This document shows positions 17,944 to 25,626 of a stretch of DNA of 32,728 nt, piece by piece; the stretch's first letter is position 1, and the number at the start of each line of letters is the position of its first letter. The stretch is from contig VFZY01000049.1 of assembly GCA_016870915.1 (NCBI GenBank), forward strand, positions 1 through 32,728, written 5' to 3'. The stretch is from Acidobacteriota bacterium. GTDB taxonomy: Bacteria; Acidobacteriota; Terriglobia; Bryobacterales; Bryobacteraceae. The notes below the pieces were generated by a model that saw only the letters and a program-made list of their open reading frames with translations, ran no database searches and was not told the origin of the DNA. Position numbers and translations under genes: made by a program.

Positions 17944-19296
17944 ATGCGAACTATTGCCGCGCTGCTGGTGTCCTGCTCGGCCGCGTTTCCACAAACGCCG
18001 GGCGACCGCGCGCTCGACTATCTGGTGAACCTCATCCGCCTGGAGACCGCCAACCCGCCGGGCAACGAAACGCGCGCCGCGCGCTACCTGAAGAAGATCG
18101 CCGACGCCGAAGGCATTCCGAACGAACTGCTGGGTGACGATCCAAACCGCCTCAGCTTCCTGGCGCGGCTGAAAGGCACCGGCGAACTGCGGCCCCTGCT
18201 CATCATGGCCCACACGGATGTCGTCCCGGCCGACCCCACGCAATGGACCTCGCCGCCCTTTGCGGCCAATATCCGAGACGGCGTCCTGTATGGGCGCGGC
18301 GCTGAGGACACCCTGCAACTGGTGGCCGCCGAAATGGCCGTGATGGTGGAACTGAAGCGGCGCGGCGTGAAGCTGAAGCGGGACATCATCTTCCTGGGCG
18401 AAAGCGATGAAGAGGCCGGTTCAACCGCCATCCAATGGATCGTGAAGAACGCCTGGCACAAGATCGACGCCGAGTTCGCGTTGAACGAAGCCGGCTACAA
18501 TGTGCCCGTCAAGAGCGGGTCACGGCTGTTCTTCGTCCAGACGTCGGAGAAGGTGCCGACACGAATCAAACTGATCGCACGTGGGACGGCGGGGCATGGA
18601 TCGCTTCCACGAGCCGATAATCCTGTGGTGCATCTGGCGCGGGCCATCGACAAAATCGCTTCGGCGGAGATGCCCGTGAAGTTCGATACCACGACACGGC
18701 GCATGTTTGAGGAACTGGTGAAGGTGCCTGAGTACGCGCAACTCGCCATGGCGATTCCCATGATCGAAAAAGGGTCCACCATGGTGGTGCGTGAAATCGG
18801 CAAGCGGAACATGGGCCTTGCCTCGATCCTCAGCACCACGGTCTCACCCACCATGCTCGCCGCGGGCACCAAGATCAACGTGATTCCGAACATCGCCGAG
18901 GCGCAGATCGACATTCGCCGCCTGCCCAGCGAAACCCAAGAGGAGATCCATGACCGCATGCGGAAGCTCATCAATGACCCGGCGGTGGAAGTGGCGCCGG
19001 CCGGCGGCCAGCAGATGCCCGCCACGGAGCCCAGTTCGTTGACATCGGCGCTCTATAAGACCATGGAAAGCGTCCTTCTGGCGGCGCACCCCAACGGCCG
19101 CGTCATCCCCTACATGACCAGCGGAGGCACCGACGGCGCCTTCCTGCGCGACCGCGGCATGGCCGTCTACGGCGTGCCGTTCTTCGAACAGGAAGCAGGA
19201 GGCCACCTGCACGGCAACGACGAACGCATTTCAATCAGCAATCTTGCACGCGGCACGGAACTGCTGCTGAAGGTGGTCACTGAGGTTTCGCGCTGA
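17944..19296 (+). CDS. Secreted M20-family metallopeptidase
   Basis: A 450-residue zinc exopeptidase or deacylase of the M20 (ArgE/DapE/CPG2) family with a short signal sequence (MRTIAALLVSCSAAFPQ), so it probably works outside the cytoplasm. Metal and catalytic residues are present: H90 and D92 (MAHTDVV), D122 (GRGAEDT), E156/E157 (ESDEEAGS), and the late histidine in GGHLHGNDERIS. The dimerisation or lid domain lies in the middle, with the typical GTAGHGSLPRADNPV. It follows receptor 3 closely. Family members cleave dipeptides, N-acyl amino acids or carbamates; which applies cannot be told here. Confidence 0.9.
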   Translation: MRTIAALLVSCSAAFPQTPGDRALDYLVNLIRLETANPPGNETRAARYLKKIADAEGIPNELLGDDPNRLSFLARLKGTGELRPLLIMAHTDVVPADPTQWTSPPFAANIRDGVLYGRGAEDTLQLVAAEMAVMVELKRRGVKLKRDIIFLGESDEEAGSTAIQWIVKNAWHKIDAEFALNEAGYNVPVKSGSRLFFVQTSEKVPTRIKLIARGTAGHGSLPRADNPVVHLARAIDKIASAEMPVKFDTTTRRMFEELVKVPEYAQLAMAIPMIEKGSTMVVREIGKRNMGLASILSTTVSPTMLAAGTKINVIPNIAEAQIDIRRLPSETQEEIHDRMRKLINDPAVEVAPAGGQQMPATEPSSLTSALYKTMESVLLAAHPNGRVIPYMTSGGTDGAFLRDRGMAVYGVPFFEQEAGGHLHGNDERISISNLARGTELLLKVVTEVSR

Positions 19297-19351
19297 GCGC
19301 GCCGCGCCGCCACTCAAGCGTGCGAGCCCGGGCGATGCATTCCGCGCCACT

Positions 19352-19531
19352 CTACAGATCACTGGGCTTCAGCCCGGTCTTTTCGGACAGCACCTTCATG
19401 GCTGTGGGCCCAAGCGTGACGCGATCATGGTAGGCGAACAACAAATCCGGCCATTCGGAATGCTCCAGAATTCGATGCGAGGTTCCGCTCTGCCGCTTGA
19501 CCCGCCACCCAATCCGCAACAAAGCAGCCAA
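19352..19531 (-). CDS. hicA: HicA-family toxin, start shifted (possible pseudogene)
   Basis: The minus strand encodes a HicA/YcfA mRNA-interferase toxin: ALLRIGWRVKRQSGTSHRIL, where the histidine after GTS is the likely catalytic residue, then DLLFAYHD, LGPTAMKVLSEKTGLKPSDL and stop. Similarity extends upstream to about 19561, but the only fitting ATG (19559-19557) is one base out of frame; removing one base from ATGGCC would give MPSTKARRAL continuing straight into the protein. An in-frame stop at 19568-19570 blocks a longer start. Coordinates here use the first in-frame TTG, 59 residues. Either translation begins at TTG or the toxin has been disabled by a one-base insertion. HicB lies upstream, 131 bases from this TTG. 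Confidence 0.7.
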   Translation of the reverse strand: MAALLRIGWRVKRQSGTSHRILEHSEWPDLLFAYHDRVTLGPTAMKVLSEKTGLKPSDL

Positions 19532-19623
19532 GGCGCGTCTCGCCTTGGTTGAAGGCCATGCCTGATTCTATTGAGGAAGCGCGCAAAACGGACTCGCTTC
19601 CGGCTTTCCTTCAGTCGCGTGTT

Positions 19624-19644
19624 CCCGGGCGCTTGGGGCCCGGG
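19624..19644. repeat. Hairpin between hicB and hicA
   Basis: CCCGGGC (19624-19630) pairs with GCCCGGG (19638-19644) over a 7-base loop. No T-run follows in the direction of hicB transcription. It lies in the gap separating the antitoxin from the toxin and could uncouple their expression; a chance GC-rich stem is also possible. Confidence 0.4.
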
Positions 19645-19662
19645 CCGGAGCGGTCCTTGCGC

Positions 19663-19890
19663 TTAGGCGGCAATGAAGGACACGCTCATCGGACCGGGGA
19701 CGGCCTCCCCATGTTCCAAGCGGTCCGCGATCAGCCTGAGGGCGAGCGCCTGAACCGCCGCCGTTGCTTTCCTCTTCGACCGGCCGCAGGCGGTCACGCC
19801 GGGCAACGCTGGAATATCCGCCAACCAGCGGCCATCGTCCTCCCGCTCGTACGCGATGGCTAGCGAAAAAGCGTGAGGAACCCTGCGCAT
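19663..19890 (-). CDS. hicB: HicB-family antitoxin
   Basis: A 75-residue protein of the HicB-like antitoxin family with a partial RNase H-like fold: FSLAIAYEREDDGRWLADIP, ALPGVTACGRSKRKATAAV, and the helix ALALRLIADRLEHGE. It lacks a C-terminal DNA-binding domain, as do other short HicB proteins that only neutralise the toxin. The start is ATG with a weak GAGAG upstream. The order hicB then hicA is one of the two known arrangements, but the gap of about 100 bases is longer than the usual few bases. Confidence 0.85.
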   Translation of the reverse strand: MRRVPHAFSLAIAYEREDDGRWLADIPALPGVTACGRSKRKATAAVQALALRLIADRLEHGEAVPGPMSVSFIAA

Positions 19891-20224
19891 GCTCTCATCA
19901 TGCTACCAACGTCCCGCTCGCAGGCGGAGCAGCCGGGCAACTTTTCTGAATGCGACAAAATACGGCGAGAAATCCCTCAGGCGACTGCTGGCCTGGCAGG
20001 TCAAAGCCATGATCGCCGGACTCGGCTCTCTCGAGAATCGCCTTCCGTCGCCCGTTCTCCTGAACGAACGGCGAGCCGCAATCGGTGCCTCGAAGAAGAG
20101 CACGATTGGACTCGACCGGCCTTCTACCTGCCTGGACAAGTAAACCGTCAGTTGTATGCGGTCGGTCAAATTACGACGCCCGGCAGGGGCGCAATGAACG
20201 AAGTGCGGTGAAGGGGCGTGGAGG
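19891..20224. other. Stretch without a recognisable gene
   Basis: This stretch lies between the hicB start and the ankyrin gene stop. Short open frames exist on both strands, but none resembles a known family or has a convincing start. The promoter of hicB must lie in its left part; no clear -35/-10 pair is evident. It may be decayed sequence from the same accessory insertion as hicBA. Confidence 0.5.
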
Positions 20225-21916
20225 CTAACGCTTGGCGGCTAGCTGCTTCAAGCAATCGGACCCCGCCGTCTTCCGCACAATCGTCTTCAGTTTCTCGGCG
20301 TCACCTTCCGCGCCCTGCCGCTGAATCGCCTCGCGATAACGCTCCTGCTTGTCCGCCAGATCCAACGGCGTCTCGTCCATCGAGTTCTTCGCATCCAGGG
20401 GTATACCCAAAGAATGCAGGTATGTCAACAACTCCGGCTTGCCTTCAATCGCTGCCAGATGCAGCGCCGTCTGCCCCCCGCGGGTCAGTGTGATGGCTTC
20501 GACCGGATCCGGAATCTTGTCACTCGGACTCCAACGGTCACGTACCCGGGCTCCGGCTTCCACCATGGTCCGCACCACTGCCACATCCCCCGCCAGCACC
20601 GCCACGGAGAACGGTGTATGGCCATCCTTGCGCAGCCGGTTCGGGTCGGCGCCGCGCCCGGCCAGCAGCTTCACCAGGGGAACGCTGCCCGAACTCGCCG
20701 CGATGTGCATCGGCGAGGAGCCCGCCGGGGCGGGGTTGATGCGGACATCGCCCGCCGGGCCGCCCGTGGGAAAGGTGGTTTGCGCATTCGGATCCGCGCC
20801 GGCATCCAGCAAGCGCCCCATCAGGGCCAAGGCGTCGTCCAGCTTCAAATCCGGGTCGTCGCCGCCCAACGCCAGCGCTGCGGCCGTCTGTCCGTAAGCC
20901 CCTCGCTGGCGGTTGCCCGTGCGTGCCGCCTGGGCCGTGGCCAGCGTGGCGCCATGCAGCGGCGTGTATCCGGTGCCATCCGCCGCGCGAGCCTTCGCGC
21001 CGCGTTCCAATAGCAGCCGCGCCATTGCCAGGTTGGGATGGAACTGCTGCGAACTGCCAGCCGTCGCCGGCGCCCCGCGTCCTGGCACAAACGTTCCCTT
21101 GGGCGGATCCCACTTGTACAACGCGGCCAGCAGCGGCGTCGTGCCGTCGGCCTGCGGCGTATCCACGTTCGCGCCGCGATCCAGCAGCAAACGCACGGAC
21201 TCCAGGTCGTTCTTCTGAACCGCGAAGTGGATCGCCGTCAGCCCGCCCTTCTTTACCGCGTAGGTTCCGTCATTGTTCCACGGAATACCCGTTTTGCCCA
21301 GTGTCACCGTGGTGGGCAGGTAGTTCGTGTAGGTCACATCCCAGGACCGTGTCACGGCGTGGATGTTGGCGCCGCGCTGAACCAACATCACCACCGCTTC
21401 CGGATGTCCCGCCGCCCACATCAACGCCGTCTGCCCAAACCGGGACTCCAGCGCGTTCGGATTCGCGCCCCGGTCCAGCAGCAGCTTCAGGATATCCGTG
21501 CGCCCCAACCGCGCGGCACCCATCAGCGGCGTCTCTCCCGTTTCCCGTGCCGCATTGGGATTCGCGCCGTGGGCCAGCAGCAGCCCTGCCATCTCAGCCG
21601 ATCCGGTGCTCACCGCGATCCCCAGAGGCCCCACGCCCAGTTCGTTCACCAGATTGGGGTCCGCCTTGGACCGAAGCAACAGGCGCGCGATCTCGACGTT
21701 GACGCGCACAGCGGCCCAGGCCAGGGCCGTGGCGCCATCCTCCTCGCGTTCGTTTACCGGAGCCCCGGCGCGCAGCAGGCGTTCCACCGCGGCTCGATCA
21801 TCGGCACGCGCCGCCTCAATCAGCGCCTTCGGCCCTTCGGCCCATGCCGGCGCAACCAACATCGCCACCAAACCAGTTCTCACCACACCAGCCCAACGCA
21901 TCGCCGGCCGCCTCAT
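20225..21916 (-). CDS. Secreted ankyrin-repeat protein
   Basis: A 563-residue exported protein: a signal peptide ends at WAEG near residue 28, followed by about ten ankyrin repeats. Examples are DGATALAWAAVRVNVEIARLL, TGETPLMGAARLGRTDILKL, GQTALMWAAGHPEAVVMLVQ, TAIHFAVQKNDLESVRLLLD and TALHLAAIEGKPELLTYLHS. Inserts break the series around 205-235 and 290-330. Ankyrin arrays bind other proteins, so this may be a periplasmic scaffold. It begins three bases after the DUF1552 stop, with GAGG as ribosome-binding site inside the end of that gene. The same trio is common in Acidobacteriota and Planctomycetota; its role is unknown. Confidence 0.9.
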   Translation of the reverse strand: MRRPAMRWAGVVRTGLVAMLVAPAWAEGPKALIEAARADDRAAVERLLRAGAPVNEREEDGATALAWAAVRVNVEIARLLLRSKADPNLVNELGVGPLGIAVSTGSAEMAGLLLAHGANPNAARETGETPLMGAARLGRTDILKLLLDRGANPNALESRFGQTALMWAAGHPEAVVMLVQRGANIHAVTRSWDVTYTNYLPTTVTLGKTGIPWNNDGTYAVKKGGLTAIHFAVQKNDLESVRLLLDRGANVDTPQADGTTPLLAALYKWDPPKGTFVPGRGAPATAGSSQQFHPNLAMARLLLERGAKARAADGTGYTPLHGATLATAQAARTGNRQRGAYGQTAAALALGGDDPDLKLDDALALMGRLLDAGADPNAQTTFPTGGPAGDVRINPAPAGSSPMHIAASSGSVPLVKLLAGRGADPNRLRKDGHTPFSVAVLAGDVAVVRTMVEAGARVRDRWSPSDKIPDPVEAITLTRGGQTALHLAAIEGKPELLTYLHSLGIPLDAKNSMDETPLDLADKQERYREAIQRQGAEGDAEKLKTIVRKTAGSDCLKQLAAKR

Positions 21917-21919
21917 TGC

Positions 21920-23227
21920 CTACACCTCAAGCCGGCTGAAGCGGCCCGTGCTGTCGCCCAGCTTTTCCGTTGGAACGCCTGCCTTGTCCAGCATCGTGAG
22001 GTAGAGGTTGGTGAGCGGCGTCTCATCACCGGGCAGGGCAATGGACCGCCCGCCCTTCACACGCCCCGCCGCGCCGCCCGCCACAATGATCGGAAGGTCG
22101 CGCTGGCTATGCGAGGTGGGCACACTCAGGTTGCTGCCGAACAGGATCAACGAATGATCCAACAGCGTGCCGTTGCCCTCGCGCAGCGAGTCGAGTTTCG
22201 ACAGGAAGTAGGCGAACAGCCGCGACTGGTCCACGTTGATCTTCGCCAGCGCATCCAGCTTCTCCTTCTCGAAGTTGTGATGCGAGATCTCATGGTGCCC
22301 CATCGAAATGTCGAGATGCGGAAAGTTGATCGACGTGGCTTCACGGGCGTAGAGGAATGTCCACACACGAGTGAGGTCGGCCTGCAGGGCCAGCGTCTGC
22401 AAATCGAACATCAACTTCACATGATCGGGCCACGCGTCGGGAGCGCCAGCCGGGCGCGTCATCTCCGGCAGATCCGCCGGGCGCTTGCGTGAGGCCACCC
22501 GAATGCGCCTCTCCACGTCGCGAATCGAATCCATGTACTCATCCAGCTTCCGCCGGTCAGGCGAGCCCAGGCGCTGCTTCAACTCCCGGATCCGCGCCAC
22601 CACGCCATCCAGACTGCTCTGATCGCTGGCATCGCGCGCCGCCGCCGCCGCCGGGTCAATGCGTCCCCCTTCGCCGAACAGCCGCTCGAACACCTTGCGC
22701 GGATTGAATTCGAACGGCAGCGGTGTGGAGGCTGTCTTGAAGACCGGCCCGATATGCGCCGCTCCCGCCATGTTGCTTTCCGTGGACAACTCGAGCGAAG
22801 CGAACTGCGTATCCTTCCCCAACACCGCGGCCGCGATCTGATCGACGGAGACGCCAACGTGGATCTTTCCCTTCGTCGGCTCCACGCCGGTCATGAAGGA
22901 CGCCAGCGCGCGATCATGGAAGCCGGCCTTGGTGCGGTCGGGGTCCGAAGACAGCCCGGTGATCACAACGAACTTCTCGTGGTGCGGAGCCAGCGGCTGC
23001 AGAGCCTCGCTCAGTTGATAGCCCGAGCCCTCGCCCTTCGGTTTCCACCGGGCCTGATCCACGCCCAGCGGATACATGATGAAGCCCAACCGGCGCACCG
23101 GCGCTCCCGGCGTCAGGCGTTCCGGCGTGGCCGCCGGAAGCATGGCGTCCAGCAGCGGCAATCCAATGCTGAGCCCGGCCCCGCGCAACAACGTGCGCCG
23201 AGGAAGGCTTCGTCGAGTGAGGAACAT
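21920..23227 (-). CDS. DUF1552 protein with Tat signal
   Basis: A 435-residue protein of the DUF1552 family. The N terminus has a Tat signal (RRTLLRGAGLSIGLPLLDAM), typical of the family, so it is exported folded. Characteristic segments are FIMYPLGVDQARWKP, FVVITGLSSDP, HDRALASFMTG, SVDQIAAAVLG, and the ending GRSIALPGDETPLTNLYLTMLDKAGV. It is related to the alkaline-phosphatase-like DUF1501 group. The ATG at 23227 is used because it begins the Tat signal; it lies five bases after the DUF1592 stop, with AGGAG inside that gene. The two families nearly always occur as neighbours and presumably work together; the reaction is unknown. Confidence 0.92.
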   Translation of the reverse strand: MFLTRRSLPRRTLLRGAGLSIGLPLLDAMLPAATPERLTPGAPVRRLGFIMYPLGVDQARWKPKGEGSGYQLSEALQPLAPHHEKFVVITGLSSDPDRTKAGFHDRALASFMTGVEPTKGKIHVGVSVDQIAAAVLGKDTQFASLELSTESNMAGAAHIGPVFKTASTPLPFEFNPRKVFERLFGEGGRIDPAAAAARDASDQSSLDGVVARIRELKQRLGSPDRRKLDEYMDSIRDVERRIRVASRKRPADLPEMTRPAGAPDAWPDHVKLMFDLQTLALQADLTRVWTFLYAREATSINFPHLDISMGHHEISHHNFEKEKLDALAKINVDQSRLFAYFLSKLDSLREGNGTLLDHSLILFGSNLSVPTSHSQRDLPIIVAGGAAGRVKGGRSIALPGDETPLTNLYLTMLDKAGVPTEKLGDSTGRFSRLEV

Positions 23228-23232
23228 GGCGG

Positions 23233-25572
23233 TCAACGCTCCTGTGTCATGATCTTCTGCCGGTACCGGAAGGGCACGCTTTGCACCGTGGCCACAACCA
23301 GATCCTGAAACCGGTATCCGTCTCTTTCAGTTTGCCCCACGATGCGGCGCACCGTGGGCTGATCGCGCGCATCCAACTCGCGGCCCAGGGCGTACGTCAG
23401 CAGGCGCTCCACGGTGGCGTGAGCCAGTTCCTGCGCGCGGCTGGCGAGATGCTCCCGCAGCCCGCCGGCGCCGCTGATCATGACGCCGGTCGAAAGCGGG
23501 CTCGCCGGGTCGATCGCCTCGTCGCCATCGTGCGTGCGGTAACGTCCCAGCACATCGTAGTTCTCAAGCGCGAAACCCAGCGGGTCGATGCGGCTGTGGC
23601 AACCCGCGCAGCCCGGCTGCGCCCGGTGCCGCTCCACCTGCTGGCGCGTCGAGAGCTTCTTCCCATCGCGCGGACTCTCATCGAGCGGCGGCACCGTGGC
23701 CGGCGGAGGCGGAGGCGGAGAGTTCAAGAGATTATCCAGAATCCACTTGCCGCGCACCACCGGGGATGTGCGCGTGGCGTGCGACGTCAGCATCAGCACG
23801 CTGCCCTGCGTCAGCACGCCGCCCCGTCCCGACTCCGGCGCCAGCGCCACCCGCCGGAATCCCGGGCCCGTCACGCCTGGCACGCCATAGTGCGCCGCCA
23901 AACGGTCATTCAGGTAGGTATGGCGCGCGTTGATCAGGTCAAGCACCGGGCGATTTTCACGAATCAGGCTGGTCAGAAAGAGCCGCGTCTCGGTCTGGAA
24001 ACCGGTCTTGAGCCCTCGGTCATAGGCCGGGAACACCGTGCGATCCGGTTCCACCCCAGCCAGCGCCCCCAGCCCCAGCCACTGGGCGGCAAACTGATCG
24101 GCCAGCGCCTCTGAACGCTCATCGGCCAGCAGCCGGCGCGTCTGGCGGGCCAAGCCGCCCGGCGTCAGCAGATTCCCGCTGCCGGCGGCGTCCAGAAGCG
24201 CGTCATCCGGAATGCTGCTCCACAGAAAGAAGGACAACCGCGAAGCCAGTTCGAAGCCAGTCACGGGCTGCGCCGCGCCCGGCTCGCCTCCAGCCGCGTC
24301 GAACTCCAGGCGGAACAGAAAGTCCGGCGCCAGCAGGATCTCGCGGACGGCGGCGCTGATCGAGCTTTCGAAATCCTGCGTCTTGCGAGCCCGCGCATAC
24401 GCAGCCAGGAAAGGCGCCATCGCCGCCGCGTCAACGTCGCGGCGGAACGCCCGCCGCGCCAGCGGCTTCAGGATTCGCTCCACGCAGGCCGCTTCGGGAC
24501 CGGTCTCAGGCCGGCACGGAAACAGGCGCCGGCGGCTGGGCGTATCGCCGCCCGGCTTGGCGTTGTACGGTCCGGCGATTTCGATGCGGGCCAACGCCGG
24601 TGGACCGGGCTGGCCGTCGAACGCCGCTTCTCCGGCGTTCATCCCGCGGATCTCAAACAGCTTCACGCGCCGGCCATCCAACCGGAATTCAAGGCGAGGA
24701 CGGACCGCCGTTCCCAGCACGTCAAGCGGGCCGCCCAGCGGGTCGCCGCCAGGGCCGCCCACATCGGAGACCGGACCCTCGCGCAGCGCGAACTCATCGG
24801 GGAATGTCACAACCACGTTGTGCGAACCGGCCGTCACGCCCGTCAATCGCATCCGGAAGAACCGCACTCCTTCCAGCGGTGTCAGGCTCTCCCGGGCCAG
24901 GAACGCGCGAAGGTCATAGTCGCCCGTGCGCGGGAAGTAGTGTGTCACGCGAATCCCGCCCCGCGTGCCGTAGGGCATACCTTCGCCCAGCCACGTGGCT
25001 TGGGAGCCGCGAGCGGGAAAGATCTCCATCACCGGCGATGCGTCGCCCGTGCCCGCGGCCAGACCGCTCACGCGCCGAGCCACCTTCAGATAATGCTCCA
25101 GCAGCAGCGGCGATAGCGTCAGCGCGTCGGCGATATTGTCGAATCCCGCGGCCATCTGATCCTGCGGCAGTTCGGCGGCCAGCGGAAGGTCAATATCCAG
25201 CAGGTCCCGAACCGCGTTGGTGTACTCCGTCCGGTTCAGGCGTCGAATCACCGCGCGGCCCGCATACGGCTTGCGAACCGCTGCCTCATCCAACGCGCCC
25301 GTCACAGTTCGAAGGAACGCCGCCGCTTCAGTGCCTGCGGGCTGTGGCGCCCCGGCCGGCGGCATCTCGCGAGCCCGCACGCGCTTCACCGCTTTTTCCC
25401 AGATAGCGGCATCGCGCGGTATTTCGGCGGCGGAGGCATTCTCAAGAACAAAGCCCCCGCTCCTGGCCGCCGCGCTATGGCACCCCAGACAATACTTGCC
25501 GGTGAATGAGTCCGCAGCAGCCGCCGCCAGCGGCGAAAGGAACACAGCAACTAGGGGGGACAGGTATCGCAT
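23233..25572 (-). CDS. DUF1592-type exported haem protein (DUF1587/1595/1592/1588/1585)
   Basis: A 779-residue multidomain protein of the planctomycete cytochrome-like type. After a signal peptide ends near residue 20, CLGCH at 28-32 is a c-type haem site. Next come DUF1587 (RLNRTEYTNAVRDLLDID, 111-128), DUF1595, DUF1592 (GFELASRLSFFLWSSIPDDALL), and DUF1588 with VLTQGSVLMLTSHATRTSPV and a second haem motif CAGCHSRIDPLGF. DUF1585 closes the protein (ALGRELDARDQPTV). The family is associated with exported electron transfer or degradation of complex organic matter, but no member is biochemically understood. The start at 25572 fits the signal peptide; an ATG 21 bases earlier is possible. Confidence 0.92.
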   Translation of the reverse strand: MRYLSPLVAVFLSPLAAAAADSFTGKYCLGCHSAAARSGGFVLENASAAEIPRDAAIWEKAVKRVRAREMPPAGAPQPAGTEAAAFLRTVTGALDEAAVRKPYAGRAVIRRLNRTEYTNAVRDLLDIDLPLAAELPQDQMAAGFDNIADALTLSPLLLEHYLKVARRVSGLAAGTGDASPVMEIFPARGSQATWLGEGMPYGTRGGIRVTHYFPRTGDYDLRAFLARESLTPLEGVRFFRMRLTGVTAGSHNVVVTFPDEFALREGPVSDVGGPGGDPLGGPLDVLGTAVRPRLEFRLDGRRVKLFEIRGMNAGEAAFDGQPGPPALARIEIAGPYNAKPGGDTPSRRRLFPCRPETGPEAACVERILKPLARRAFRRDVDAAAMAPFLAAYARARKTQDFESSISAAVREILLAPDFLFRLEFDAAGGEPGAAQPVTGFELASRLSFFLWSSIPDDALLDAAGSGNLLTPGGLARQTRRLLADERSEALADQFAAQWLGLGALAGVEPDRTVFPAYDRGLKTGFQTETRLFLTSLIRENRPVLDLINARHTYLNDRLAAHYGVPGVTGPGFRRVALAPESGRGGVLTQGSVLMLTSHATRTSPVVRGKWILDNLLNSPPPPPPATVPPLDESPRDGKKLSTRQQVERHRAQPGCAGCHSRIDPLGFALENYDVLGRYRTHDGDEAIDPASPLSTGVMISGAGGLREHLASRAQELAHATVERLLTYALGRELDARDQPTVRRIVGQTERDGYRFQDLVVATVQSVPFRYRQKIMTQER

Positions 25573-25626
25573 TGCGGCTTCGCTTGGGAGCATATCACTT
25601 AGCGCCTCCCGGAAGCGGCCCGGACG

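Noticed and set aside
19903-20169. 88-codon minus-strand open frame upstream of hicB
   Set aside because: No similarity, no ribosome-binding site, and an equally long frame on the opposite strand; not supported as a gene.
21038-22492. 484-codon plus-strand open frame across the ankyrin and DUF1552 genes
   Set aside because: Crosses a gene boundary antisense; composition typical of a shadow.
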